Assembly (NCBI GenBank): GCA_020073485.1 | Contig: JAIQFB010000001.1 | Coordinates: 419,929 to 483,928 of the forward strand | Source of the DNA: Terriglobia bacterium | Lineage (GTDB): Bacteria; Acidobacteriota; Terriglobia; Acidiferrales; UBA7541 | DNA: 64,000 nt | Reading direction: 5' to 3' | In this document: positions 52,104 through 60,876 of the stretch, one piece after another | How positions within the stretch are numbered: the first letter of the stretch is position 1 | Layout of the letters: each line of letters opens with the position of its first letter | Program-made: the position numbers and the translations under genes | The notes under the pieces: model-generated | The model's database searches: none | What the model saw: only the letters and a program-made list of their open reading frames with translations | Told to the model about the DNA's origin: nothing

Positions 52104-53324
52104 ATGAGCCGCCTCGCAAGAATTTGCGTTGTCACGCTTTCCGTCATCGTGTTCCTTTACGTCGGCTTGGGCTACGTCTTGGGCAAGACCAACGACGACA
52201 AGTCCTACCGGGCGCTGAGTGTGTACGGCGAGGTGCTGCAGCACATTCAGGAAGATTACGTCGATGAGCCCAACATGGCCCTGGTCACGGCGGGGGCTCT
52301 GCACGGGCTTCTCGAATCCCTCGATCCGCAATCCGGCTACCTGAGCCCGCGCGAATACGCGGACTACCGCGACCGCACCAAGACCCCGCAACGCGGCGAA
52401 GCCGGAATGACCATCTCCAAGCGCTACGGCTACATCGTCGTCGTTTCCGTCGTGCCCGACGGCCCGGCCGAGAAGGCCACCCTGCGGAGCGGCGAGATCG
52501 TGGAAGCCATCGCCGGATTTGGCACCCGAGATATGTCGGTTGGACAGGCCAACATGCTCCTGGCAGGCGCTCCCGGCACGGTCGTGAAAGTGGCCGTCGT
52601 GCGCCGGGGCAAAACCGAGCCGCAGGAAATCAGCATCAACCGGCAGGTGATCGGCCCGCAGCACATCGTGGCCGACCGCGTGGCCGACGACGTGGCCTAC
52701 GTCCGCTTGCCGGCCCTGGACCTCGTCGATGTGAACGAACTCCGCGACAAGCTCGCTGCCTTTGATAAGCAGGGCATCCACAAGCTGGTTCTCGATTTGC
52801 GCGATTGCACCCGCGGCGATGTTCCCGACGCTATCCTGGCCGCTCAACTCTTTCTTTCTTCCGGCAAGATCGCTTCCCTGGAAGGGCAGACCGTGGCCCA
52901 CAAGGATTTCATGGCCCAATCGGACAAAGCGGAATGGCAAGCTCCCGTGGATGTCCTGATTTCGCCCAGCACCTCGGGCGCGGCCGAAGTTCTGGCCGGA
53001 GCCATCAAGGGGAACAAGCGCGGCGACCTCGTCGGCGAGCGCACCTTCGGCTCGGCCTCGGAACAAAAGATGATTCCCCTCGAAGACGGCGGCGCCGTGA
53101 TCCTTACGGTGGCGTTCTATTCGACGCCGGACGGCAAGTCCATTGTGGATGAAGGCGTGGCTCCCACCGTCGAGGTGCATCCGAAGCCTCTCGATCCCTC
53201 CGCGGGCGACGATGTCGAAGACGCCGCTCCGCTGGGGCCCGGACAGCTGCCCAAGGCTGGCGATCCGGTCTACGATAAGGCGCTCGAAATGCTGAAGGGT
53301 GGCGAGGCTAAGAAAGCCGCCTGA
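52104..53324 (+). CDS. S41 peptidase (CtpA-like) homologue with substituted catalytic residues
   Basis: A 406-residue CtpA-type protein. A hydrophobic start (ICVVTLSVIVFLYVGLGYVLG) is a signal anchor, then a PDZ domain (about 98-190) and the S41 domain. In S41 peptidases a SASAS motif holds the nucleophile and FGK the Lys base. Here the aligned segment is SPSTSGAAEV (residues 287-296), so the nucleophile position is Gly292, and TFGSASEQ, so the Lys position is Ser317; Gln321 is conserved. The product may be inactive, or use the neighbouring Ser291. It lies 4 bases before a deacetylase lipoprotein gene, as CtpA often does. Confidence 0.85.
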   Translation: MSRLARICVVTLSVIVFLYVGLGYVLGKTNDDKSYRALSVYGEVLQHIQEDYVDEPNMALVTAGALHGLLESLDPQSGYLSPREYADYRDRTKTPQRGEAGMTISKRYGYIVVVSVVPDGPAEKATLRSGEIVEAIAGFGTRDMSVGQANMLLAGAPGTVVKVAVVRRGKTEPQEISINRQVIGPQHIVADRVADDVAYVRLPALDLVDVNELRDKLAAFDKQGIHKLVLDLRDCTRGDVPDAILAAQLFLSSGKIASLEGQTVAHKDFMAQSDKAEWQAPVDVLISPSTSGAAEVLAGAIKGNKRGDLVGERTFGSASEQKMIPLEDGGAVILTVAFYSTPDGKSIVDEGVAPTVEVHPKPLDPSAGDDVEDAAPLGPGQLPKAGDPVYDKALEMLKGGEAKKAA

Positions 53325-53327
53325 AGT

Positions 53328-54488
53328 GTGACGCGCGGATCGAACCGGCAGGACCAACCATTTCCTCCAAAATCTTCCCCTAAGCATGTCCTTTTTTATT
53401 TTCTGGGAGTCGTGCTGCTTTTCGCGGCCGGCTGCAAGAAGAAATCCGTTCCTCTGTCGGCTGCGGCCGTTCGCGGAATTACGCGGGAGTTTGTGTTCGC
53501 CGCGCGCAACGCCAGCGACGGCCGCGCGGAAGTCGGCATGCGCCCTGAATATGCGGCGCGCCAACCCGGAAAGGCGCAGGTTCTCGTCGCCGATCGCGTC
53601 TATGTCACGATCCCGCTGAACAAGCAGGGCCAGCCGGATCGCACCGCGCACGACGCCATCGAGCAGGAGTTCGCGCGCGTAGCCGCGTTTCACCACCTCA
53701 CGCGCGTGGAGCGGCCCGGAGCGCCGGGTCTGGAGCGATTCGACTATGTGGCGCAAGGCCGCCGCACGCAATCGATTCATCTGATCACGCCATTGGTATC
53801 CGCCGTCGCGTCCACACCCTCGGCGGCGCACAGCCCGCGTCTGGCCGTCGTCATTGACGATCTCGGCAGCGACCCCGCGCAGGCCGACGCGCTCTTTCGC
53901 CTCTCCTACCGCCTCACGCTCTCCGTGCTTCCGCATCATTCCAATTCCACGGAAATCGCGGAGGAGGCGCACCGCCGCGGATATCAGGTGATGCTCCATC
54001 TGCCCGTGGCTTCGGTCACGGGAGCCTTGGACGAACCGGTTGAGCTGCATCCCGGAATGGATTCCAGCACCGTCGAGAATACGTTCGCGGCCATGCTGGA
54101 AACGGTGCCTTACGCTTCGGGAGTGAACAACCACGAGGGTTCACTCGGCACCTCCGATGAAAAACTCATGGACGAACTGATGCCGCTTCTGCGCCAGGAC
54201 AAATTATTTTTCATCGACAGCCGGACCACTGCGGCCACCGTTGCCGAGTCCGCCGCGCATGCTGCGGGAGTTCCCACTACAAGGCGCAATGTGTTCCTGG
54301 ACGACGATATTTCCACCACGGCGATCCGCAAACAATTCGTTCTGGCCATTCACGACGCGCGCGCAAATGGCTCAGCGGTGGCCATCGGGCACCCGCATCC
54401 CGAAACGCTGCAAGTGCTCACAGAAATGCTGCCGGAGGCTGAGCACGAGGGCGTTACCCTGGTGTTTGCGTCGGATTTGGCGCGTTAA
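53328..54488 (+). CDS. Divergent polysaccharide deacetylase lipoprotein
   Basis: A 386-residue protein (GTG 53328) with a lipobox, LLFAAGCKKK (Cys near residue 28), so it is probably a lipoprotein. The divergent polysaccharide deacetylase domain (PF04748) starts at LAVVIDDLGSDPAQ (about 170); the HSNSTEI region and NNHEGSLGTSD carry conserved His/Asp residues. Metal binding is less certain than in classic deacetylases. It starts 3 bases after the CtpA-like gene, a pairing seen widely with CtpA and EnvC in cell-wall maintenance. Confidence 0.87.
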   Translation: MTRGSNRQDQPFPPKSSPKHVLFYFLGVVLLFAAGCKKKSVPLSAAAVRGITREFVFAARNASDGRAEVGMRPEYAARQPGKAQVLVADRVYVTIPLNKQGQPDRTAHDAIEQEFARVAAFHHLTRVERPGAPGLERFDYVAQGRRTQSIHLITPLVSAVASTPSAAHSPRLAVVIDDLGSDPAQADALFRLSYRLTLSVLPHHSNSTEIAEEAHRRGYQVMLHLPVASVTGALDEPVELHPGMDSSTVENTFAAMLETVPYASGVNNHEGSLGTSDEKLMDELMPLLRQDKLFFIDSRTTAATVAESAAHAAGVPTTRRNVFLDDDISTTAIRKQFVLAIHDARANGSAVAIGHPHPETLQVLTEMLPEAEHEGVTLVFASDLAR

Positions 54489-54519
54489 AAACAACTGGGA
54501 CTTCGCGGCGCGGATTTTG

Positions 54520-54598
54520 ATGGCACAGGCTTCAGCCTGTGCAGTTTAGATCTTGCACGTGCGCAACTCAAACCGCACAGGCTGAAGCCTGTGCCACC
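54520..54598. repeat. Palindromic repeat family B, double copy
   Basis: TGGCACAGGCTTCAGCCTGT at 54521-54540 faces CGCACAGGCTGAAGCCTGTG at 54574-54593, with a middle containing GCACGTGCGC. It fills the convergent gap between the deacetylase and the LhgO-like gene. Confidence 0.85.
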
Positions 54599-54669
54599 GT
54601 ATTCGTCCGCCGGCACTCAGCCTAATTTCATTTCTTTTCAGAGGGGCTCCGCGCAGCCTGAAGGTTGGG

Positions 54670-55806
54670 TTAAGCGAGGATTTCCGCGGCCAACGAAACC
54701 ACGCGCTGGGCGATGGCCAGCGACGACGTGAGTCCCGGGGACTCGATGCCGATCAGCTGAATCGCTCGCGGCGCCGCGGCGTCCCGCTCGATCACAAAAT
54801 CCGCGAAACCTCCGTGGTCCGGCGGAACGAGCTTCGCTCGAATCCCCGAGTAAGCCAGCTGTAGGTCCGAGGCTTCCAGCTCCGGCAGCATCGGTTTTGC
54901 GCGGCGCAGAAATTCCTCGACCGGCAGACGATTTCCCTCGTAATCATTTTTATCCGAGATGTAGTCCGCCGTCGGACCCACCAGCACCGTGCCCCACAGC
55001 GTGCGCGTCAGGTGGACGCCGAGGGTGAGGCCCTCCGCGTGGGGCAGCGGGTACACCAGATTATTCACCAGATAGGATTTTGCGCGCACCAGCTCGCAGT
55101 ATTCCCCGCGCACCGGATAAATGCGGTGTTTTCGGTTTCCGAGCATCGCGGCCACGTCATCGGAGAACAGGCCCGCGCAATTGATCACGCAGCGCGCCTC
55201 GATGGTCTCTTCCGTTGCGTGCGCGGGATCCTCCGCGTCGCCTTCTGCGAGCGTTACGGCCAGCGCATCGGGACGTCGGTCCATGCGAACCACGCGTGCG
55301 CGCGGCAATAGATTCGCGCCATTTTCGGCGGCCATGCGCGCCAGCATTTTCACCAGATCTTCCGCGGACACGATTCCCGTCGAAGGCACTTCGAGCGCGG
55401 CGGACGCCTCGATGTGCGGCTCGCGCGCGCGAACCGCGGCGCGGTCCACCAGGCGCAATCCTTCGACGCCGTTGGCGCGGCCGTTCGCGGCCAGTTGTTC
55501 GAGCGCGGATTCCTGCTGCGCGTTGTGCGCCACCACGAGCTTGCCGCAATTCCTGTGAGGCACGCCGTGCGCCGCGCAGAATTCGTACATCATCCGGTTC
55601 CCCGAGACGCACAGTTGCGCCTTCAGCGAGCCCGGCGGGTAATAGATGCCCGAATGAATCACGCCGCTATTGCGCGTGCTCGCCCCCATGCCGAACTTCG
55701 GCATCTCCTCGACCAGAAAAACGTCGCTCCAGCGCTCGGATACCGCGCGCGCCACCGCGCAGCCCACCACGCCCCCTCCGATAATCAAAATGTTCGCGCG
55801 ATCCAC
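54670..55806 (-). CDS. LhgO-like FAD-dependent hydroxyacid dehydrogenase
   Basis: A 378-residue FAD oxidoreductase of the DAO family, started at GTG 55806 because the coding domain begins there (ANILIIGGGVVGCAVARAV); the frame open to 55926 is low-complexity. Markers of L-2-hydroxyglutarate/glycerol-3-phosphate-type dehydrogenases are ASTRNSGVIHSGIYYPPGSL and NCAGLFSDDVA, then YSGIRAKLVPPDHGGFADF near the end. It would oxidise an L-2-hydroxyacid (2-hydroxyglutarate) with electrons to the membrane pool. No operon partner. Confidence 0.87.
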   Translation of the reverse strand: MDRANILIIGGGVVGCAVARAVSERWSDVFLVEEMPKFGMGASTRNSGVIHSGIYYPPGSLKAQLCVSGNRMMYEFCAAHGVPHRNCGKLVVAHNAQQESALEQLAANGRANGVEGLRLVDRAAVRAREPHIEASAALEVPSTGIVSAEDLVKMLARMAAENGANLLPRARVVRMDRRPDALAVTLAEGDAEDPAHATEETIEARCVINCAGLFSDDVAAMLGNRKHRIYPVRGEYCELVRAKSYLVNNLVYPLPHAEGLTLGVHLTRTLWGTVLVGPTADYISDKNDYEGNRLPVEEFLRRAKPMLPELEASDLQLAYSGIRAKLVPPDHGGFADFVIERDAAAPRAIQLIGIESPGLTSSLAIAQRVVSLAAEILA

Positions 55807-56109
55807 AGCAGACAGGATAGATGATTTGAGGCGGGAGGCAAGGGGCAGGAAGCAAGGTGGCAATGAGGCAAAAAAGCAGTGAGGCACGGAGGCAAAGAAG
55901 CAGGGAAGAGCATTCAATTTCCGCATTTCTCCGTGCTCTCTGTGTCCTCTGTGAACTCAGTGTTAAGCGTTTCAGATTTCAATACAGAGAAGAACTAGCC
56001 GCTGAGGTGCGCCCCTTGTTTTCAGTTTCAAACTTGCACGGATGGGTGTAGAAGTATCCCTTGCCTGAATTCCATTTTGAATAGGCGAAGCCCCCGGGAG
56101 GATTTTGCC
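55807..56109. other. 303-base gap with purine-rich and CTCTGTG-rich repeats
   Basis: It holds a purine-rich stretch (55830-55910) of family C type, built from GAGGCA and AAGCAGG units, then a pyrimidine-rich CTCTGTGTCCTCTGTGAACTC segment (55935-55960), a type of repeat common in many bacterial intergenic regions. The AT-rich remainder near 56030 (TTCAGTTTCAAACTTG) precedes the amidohydrolase. No gene. Confidence 0.55.
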
Positions 56110-57546
56110 ATGCGCTGGTTATCCGCACGAAAAACGGTTCTCGCATACCTTGCGGCGATATTGCTCGCCGGAAATTTCGTGGCGGCATTCGCGCAGGGTC
56201 GGCCCGAAGCGGGCCCGTTTGACGCCGCGCGCATCACCATGCAGCCGCCGCCGCCCGAAGGCGTGGCCATCCGCGCCGGCCGCCTGTTCGATCCCCGCAC
56301 AGGAACCAATCTCGCGAATCAAGTAATCATCGTTCAGGGCGACCGCATCACGGACGTCGGCCCCGCCGACCGCGTGAAGATTCCGGCCGGCGCCCGCGTC
56401 ATCGACCTCTCGAACGCCACGGTGCTTCCCGGCCTGATCGACCGCCACGTGCACTTGTTTCAAGACCCGGAACCGAACGAAGCGCGCGCGCTGATTGTCG
56501 GGCAGCATTACGCCTTGGCGGATCTGTATGCCGGGTTCACCACGCTCCAGGATTTGAATTCGCCCTACACTTATGCGAGCGTCGAACTGCGCGACGCCAT
56601 CAACAAAGGCATGATCGTGGGGCCGCGCCTGCAAGTCACCGGCCCGGGGATCGGTCCAAGGGGCGCCACCGAATATCCTGCCCCGTCGGACATTCTTCCC
56701 TTCGGCACGGGCACCGGGATCCCGTCCTGGCAAAACACGCAGAACGTAAATTCGCCGTGGCTCGCCCGCTCCGCCGTGCGCGACCATTCTCACTATGGCA
56801 CCGACTGGATCAAAATCTACGATACCGAAGACTACGAAGGCAGCGGCTACCCGAAACCCTACGGCGCGGGTGCGTTCATGCCCGACGGCAAGATGATTAA
56901 CGTTCCTTCGCTGACGCTTGAAGAAAATCAGGCCATCGTGGACGAGGCGCACCGCCGCGGATTGAAAGTAGCCTGCCACGCCTACGGCGGCGAAGGCCTG
57001 CGCATCTGCCTTGAGGCGGGCGTGGACATGCCCATCCACGTGATCGTCGGTGTGACCGGAGCCGAGGGCCTGGACGACGAGACGATTCGCCTGTTCAAGA
57101 AGCCGCTCGCGGACGGAACTTTGCGCCCCGTGAATCAGACCCTCTGGGATTTGTCCGGCCCGCTCGAGCAGGCGGATTTGCGCTCGAGCGGCGGAAAGAA
57201 AACTCGCCTGGCTCTGACCGAACTGAGTTTCAAGCGACTGGTGGCCGCCGGCGTGAAGGAAACTTTCGGCAGCGGGGCGTATACCGTGGGTCACGGCATG
57301 CAAGCCTACCAGTTCGGCATCTATGTGAAATGGGGAATGTCCCCCGCGCAAGCGCTTGAGACGGCAATGAGCACCGCTGCGGAAACCCTGAACTACGATC
57401 TGGGAAATTACGTCGGCTACGTGGAAAAAGGCAGGTACGCGGACATCGTCGCCGTTTCCGGCAATCCGCTCACGGACATCACCGAGATGGAGCGCGTGAA
57501 ATTCGTGATGAAGGGCGGCGTGGTGTTCCGGAACGACATGAAGTAA
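56110..57546 (+). CDS. Exported amidohydrolase with a substituted metal-ligand Asp
   Basis: A 478-residue protein started at ATG 56110 (GGGAGGA upstream; the frame is open to 56077). A signal peptide (YLAAILLAGNFVAAFAQG) exports it. The amidohydrolase core has HxH at His113 and His115 (LIDRHVHLF), a carboxylation-type Lys in DWIKIYD, His in KVACHAYGG and His in MPIHVIV. The Asp that should follow in a GTDxG-type loop is Gly389 (FGSGAYTVGHG). The imidazolonepropionase/prolidase-like subfamily is likely but activity is in doubt. Confidence 0.82.
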   Translation: MRWLSARKTVLAYLAAILLAGNFVAAFAQGRPEAGPFDAARITMQPPPPEGVAIRAGRLFDPRTGTNLANQVIIVQGDRITDVGPADRVKIPAGARVIDLSNATVLPGLIDRHVHLFQDPEPNEARALIVGQHYALADLYAGFTTLQDLNSPYTYASVELRDAINKGMIVGPRLQVTGPGIGPRGATEYPAPSDILPFGTGTGIPSWQNTQNVNSPWLARSAVRDHSHYGTDWIKIYDTEDYEGSGYPKPYGAGAFMPDGKMINVPSLTLEENQAIVDEAHRRGLKVACHAYGGEGLRICLEAGVDMPIHVIVGVTGAEGLDDETIRLFKKPLADGTLRPVNQTLWDLSGPLEQADLRSSGGKKTRLALTELSFKRLVAAGVKETFGSGAYTVGHGMQAYQFGIYVKWGMSPAQALETAMSTAAETLNYDLGNYVGYVEKGRYADIVAVSGNPLTDITEMERVKFVMKGGVVFRNDMK

Positions 57547-57573
57547 GTGCGCCGGTTACGTTGAATCCCAAAT

Positions 57574-58413
57574 ATGGTCACCACGTCACAACCCGAACTC
57601 GCGCGCCAATTTCTTGCCCTGCACGATCGGCGCAAGATCCTTGTGCTCCCCAACGCCTGGGACGCGGCCAGCGCCAGAATTTTTGAGGAGGCTGGGTTTC
57701 CGGCGATCGGCACGTCGAGCGCAGGGATCGCTTTTTCCCTCGGCTATCCGGACGGGCAGAAAATTTCACGCAGCGAAATGCTGGCCGTGGTCCGGCGCAT
57801 TGCCCGAGCCGTGCGGATCCCCGTGACCGCCGACGTGGAAGCCGGATACGGCGACACTCCAGAGGACGCGGCCCAGACTGCGCGGGACGTCCTGGCGGCC
57901 GGGGCCGTGGGAATGAACCTCGAAGACGCAGTTCACGACCGGCCGGATTCGCTCCTGGATTTGAATTTGCAGATAGAAAAAATTCGCGCGGTGGCCGAAA
58001 CGTCCGCCCGTGCGGGCGTTTCCTTCGTCCTGAATGCGCGCACGGATGTTTTTCTGGCGGGGATCGGCCCTGCAGAAACGCGCCTGGCGCGCACAATTGA
58101 GCGGCTGAATGCGTTTCGGGACGCCGGGGCGCAATCTTTATTCGTTCCCGGCGTGAAGGACAAGGAAACGATCGGGCAACTGGCGCGCGGCGTGCGCGGC
58201 CCGCTGAATATTCTGGCGATCGCCGGAACGCCTCCCGCCGCGGAACTCGAAAAGCTGGGCGTGGCGCGCGTCAGCGTTGGCTCGGGACCCATGCGCGCGA
58301 CGCTGGGGCTCACCGCGCGCATCGCCCGCCAGCTTCGCGAAGAAGGCGCGTTCTCGCTGATGACCGACGGCGCTTTGTCCTTCGCCGACGCCAACCGCCT
58401 GTTCACGCGCTAG
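57574..58413 (+). CDS. PEP mutase / isocitrate lyase family enzyme
   Basis: A 279-residue TIM-barrel protein. Conserved segments are LVLPNAWDAASARIFEEAG (about 24-42), IGTSSAGIA, VTADVEAGYGDTPEDAA (Mg-binding Asp/Glu) and VLNARTDVFLAGIG. The isocitrate-lyase Cys motif (KKCGH) is absent, so it is more likely a PEP mutase, oxaloacetate decarboxylase or 2-methylisocitrate-lyase-like enzyme. It starts 28 bases after the amidohydrolase stop, so they may be cotranscribed. Substrate unknown. Confidence 0.86.
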   Translation: MVTTSQPELARQFLALHDRRKILVLPNAWDAASARIFEEAGFPAIGTSSAGIAFSLGYPDGQKISRSEMLAVVRRIARAVRIPVTADVEAGYGDTPEDAAQTARDVLAAGAVGMNLEDAVHDRPDSLLDLNLQIEKIRAVAETSARAGVSFVLNARTDVFLAGIGPAETRLARTIERLNAFRDAGAQSLFVPGVKDKETIGQLARGVRGPLNILAIAGTPPAAELEKLGVARVSVGSGPMRATLGLTARIARQLREEGAFSLMTDGALSFADANRLFTR

Positions 58414-58421
58414 CAGCGTTC

Positions 58422-58449
58422 AGTAGCGCAGGCTGAAGTCTACGCTACT
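58422..58449. repeat. Hairpin with a family B core
   Basis: AGTAGCGCAGGCTGAAGTCT, then ACGCTACT, forms a hairpin (AGTAGCG/CGCTACT) whose middle (CAGGCTGAAG) matches family B. It lies in the short convergent gap between the PEP-mutase-family gene and the lactonase gene. Confidence 0.6.
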
Positions 58450-58460
58450 AATTCCAAGGC

Positions 58461-59339
58461 TCACTCGTAGAACGCCGGAGCGTGTCGCAGCTTGTCCGTC
58501 TCCGCCTTCTCGTGATTGATCCAAAGCTGCGCGTGGTAGAAGGAAATCAGATCGGCCATGCGCTGCATCGACAACAGCGTCTGCAGCTTTTGCTCCGCAG
58601 GCATGGTCGCAAAATAGGGAATGCGCCGGTTGTTCCAGTTATCCCGGAGGTGCACGGCGTCGCCGCTCAGCAAAATCCATCCTGTCTTGGACAAATGCAC
58701 GAGGCACGATTGATGGCCGGGGGTGTGGCCCGGAGTCGAGACGATCATCACCGAGCCGTCGCCGAATACATCCAGGTCTTCCTGCACCAGGTTCACGGGA
58801 TGGTCCTTCAAAAAAGTAGGCCGCGGGTCCGAGGGAGGTTTGAGTATTCCCGGCTTGCCCGGCGCAAAGTAGGAGTTGTACTCCGCCTTCTGAATCAGGA
58901 CCGGCACTTGCGGGAAAAGTTCGGCGTTGCCGATGTGGTCGGGATGCGTGTGTGAAACGCCGATATATTTTATGTCGGCGGGTTTCACCCGGATCGCGGC
59001 AAGCTGCGACTCCAAAGTCTTCCCGCGGGACCAATGAATGTCCGTGGCTGGATTATTCGTGGGCAGCCATCCGTCCGGCATGGCCGCGACCGCGTCGGAG
59101 ATGCCGGTATCCCAGAGAAAATAATCGCCCCCATGCTTGATCAGGAAGCAGCTGTCCGAAATGTCGATCGGCTTTCCGACATTCACACCCACCGTCCATC
59201 GCGATTCGTCAGGCGCATGTCCCTGCCCGCAATCGAGCACGTAGAGGCGGTCCGCGCTTTTTGTGGTCGATTGCGCCCAGCCTGAGCCGCATAGAAAAAG
59301 CGCCGCTATGGCGGCGATGATCGTACTGACCCACTTCAT
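58461..59339 (-). CDS. Exported metallo-beta-lactamase, N-acyl-homoserine-lactonase-like
   Basis: A 292-residue protein with a signal peptide (MKWVSTIIAAIAALFLCGSGWAQ). The metallo-beta-lactamase metal site is complete: HTHPDHIGN near residue 131, His in STPGHTPGHQ near 204 and Asp in LLSGDAVHL near 227. The order and the DTGISDA and SRGKT regions match AiiA/AttM-like N-acyl-homoserine lactonases. Export is unusual for that family and could allow degradation of others' signals or of another lactone. It is convergent with the gene at 57574. Confidence 0.85.
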   Translation of the reverse strand: MKWVSTIIAAIAALFLCGSGWAQSTTKSADRLYVLDCGQGHAPDESRWTVGVNVGKPIDISDSCFLIKHGGDYFLWDTGISDAVAAMPDGWLPTNNPATDIHWSRGKTLESQLAAIRVKPADIKYIGVSHTHPDHIGNAELFPQVPVLIQKAEYNSYFAPGKPGILKPPSDPRPTFLKDHPVNLVQEDLDVFGDGSVMIVSTPGHTPGHQSCLVHLSKTGWILLSGDAVHLRDNWNNRRIPYFATMPAEQKLQTLLSMQRMADLISFYHAQLWINHEKAETDKLRHAPAFYE

Positions 59340-59396
59340 GGGACAACCTCCAAAAATTTCATGATTCCGGCGGAAAAGTGCGGAGGATGACGCGTC

Positions 59397-60491
59397 CTAC
59401 TTGTCGGGCCCTCCGGGACATTGTTGGCTGGTTCCGTTGCAATCGCCCGCCACATGTTCCGGCATCCCTTTTCCAGCGACCTCAAGCCGCATTCCCGCAG
59501 GGTCTTTAATGATCCATCCGTATTTGGTGTCCGCTACCGGCTGAAAGCCGCGCCGCATCAGTTCCGCCTTCACCGCCGCTTGATCGTAATTCTCCACCGT
59601 GACCGCGAAGTGCGCGACGTACGGTTTGTGTTCCGGATGCAGGCTTTTTCGGAGATATAAAACGCTCTCTCCGAACTTCAGAAAACACGCCGGCCCACTG
59701 GAGCTATCCACTCCGAACATATCCCCCGGCTTGTAGTAAATCACCTTCATTCCCAGAACGTCCGCGTAGAAGTCGCGGCACTTGTCGACGTCAGGGACCA
59801 TCAAGAGGAGGTGATTGACGGCAACCGCTTTGAAAATGGATCCGTCCGGTTTGGGGATGGCATCCAGATGTTGTAGGCCGTCCGATTCCTTTGCTGTGGG
59901 CGCGGCCTGGCCGGGAAAGACGCCGCGCGTTGCGCAGATTTGCACGATCAGGCCGCTGGGATCCTTGACGCTCCAGGCGAACGGGCCATCCGGCGAAGGG
60001 TTAAGGCCGCGGCGCGAGAGTTCGGCTTTCACGGAATCCAGTTGAAAATTGTCGATCGAAAAGGCCAGATGATCCACGCTGCCCGAGCCCATTTGCTCCG
60101 CCCAGTTCGCGTTCGCTCCAGCGCCGGCCGGCCGGTCGGGCGGTTGGCGGAGCGGGCGAAGGTAGATCGCGTTCGGAGGATCCCCGAATTCGAGCGAGCA
60201 TTGTTTGCCGTCGTCCCACACGCATTTCATGCCAAACAGATGGATGTAGAAATCGCGGATCTTCGCGTAGTCAGCAACCTGGTAATTGATGTGATTGTAG
60301 GCGACTGCACGAAAGCCCGTGCCGCCGATGCTTCCAATCTGCGCGGCGCTGGCCGCAAACGCGGCGGCCTTTGGCGCGGCGCTTGCCGCCCACGCGCCGG
60401 TCGCCGCCGCCCCGAGAGCCCGGATCAATTGGCGCCGGCCGATCGCGCCGCGCCGAAACGCCTCCCGCAGTATCAATTCCTTGTACCCCAT
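59397..60491 (-). CDS. Exported double-VOC-domain protein
   Basis: A 364-residue protein started at ATG 60491, where GGGAGGTG is a strong ribosome-binding site (the frame is open to 60548). The N-terminus has GRRQLIRALGAAATGAWAA, a twin-arginine-like signal. Two VOC (glyoxalase/dioxygenase) domains follow: the first around YNHINYQVADYAKIRDFY (about 65-185), the second around VNHLLLMVPDVDKCRDFY (about 220-340). Each has candidate metal-binding His/Glu. It may be a dioxygenase, glyoxalase or isomerase; the reaction is unknown. Confidence 0.82.
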   Translation of the reverse strand: MGYKELILREAFRRGAIGRRQLIRALGAAATGAWAASAAPKAAAFAASAAQIGSIGGTGFRAVAYNHINYQVADYAKIRDFYIHLFGMKCVWDDGKQCSLEFGDPPNAIYLRPLRQPPDRPAGAGANANWAEQMGSGSVDHLAFSIDNFQLDSVKAELSRRGLNPSPDGPFAWSVKDPSGLIVQICATRGVFPGQAAPTAKESDGLQHLDAIPKPDGSIFKAVAVNHLLLMVPDVDKCRDFYADVLGMKVIYYKPGDMFGVDSSSGPACFLKFGESVLYLRKSLHPEHKPYVAHFAVTVENYDQAAVKAELMRRGFQPVADTKYGWIIKDPAGMRLEVAGKGMPEHVAGDCNGTSQQCPGGPDK

Positions 60492-60876
60492 GGCGCACCT
60501 CCCTGAATTTCTGGATCCTTCGTTGATTCGCTCGGGATGAGATTGCAATTTGCCGCGATTGTGGGTTTGGCGAGAATACTTGTCAAGGAATGAGTTGCGG
60601 GCGGCAAAGCCACATTCCGATGATCCCGTTTATCTGGACTTGGCGCCCGAAGCGCGGCCTACTGGAAGCTTGCCCTGTGGCGAATTCATTGTGTCGAGAG
60701 CATGAGAGACACGAGCGTCTCGTTCCATGGATTAAGGATACCCAATGGGACCGAGCCCAGGCCCTGAACTGGTTTTCAAGGAGGGCAGCACACGTTCCAT
60801 GGCTATGATGTAGACTCTTTTATCATCTCGGTGGCGCAGTCAAGAAGACAAGTCTTCCTCATGTAATAACACCCAA
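60492..60876. other. 385-base lower-GC gap
   Basis: From about 60549 the base composition drops relative to the left flank. A 72-codon frame at 60590-60808 has no recognisable domain and I do not call it. The metallophosphoesterase start at 60877 has no strong ribosome-binding site. It looks like a junction to foreign or relaxed DNA. Confidence 0.4.

Noticed and set aside
51960..54134. 724-codon leftward frame antisense to the CtpA-like and deacetylase genes
   Set aside because: No recognisable domain; both sense-strand genes have family motifs, the right lengths and a 3-base spacing.
60590..60808. 72-codon frame upstream of the metallophosphoesterase
   Set aside because: No domain and no convincing ribosome-binding site; kept only as part of the gap description.
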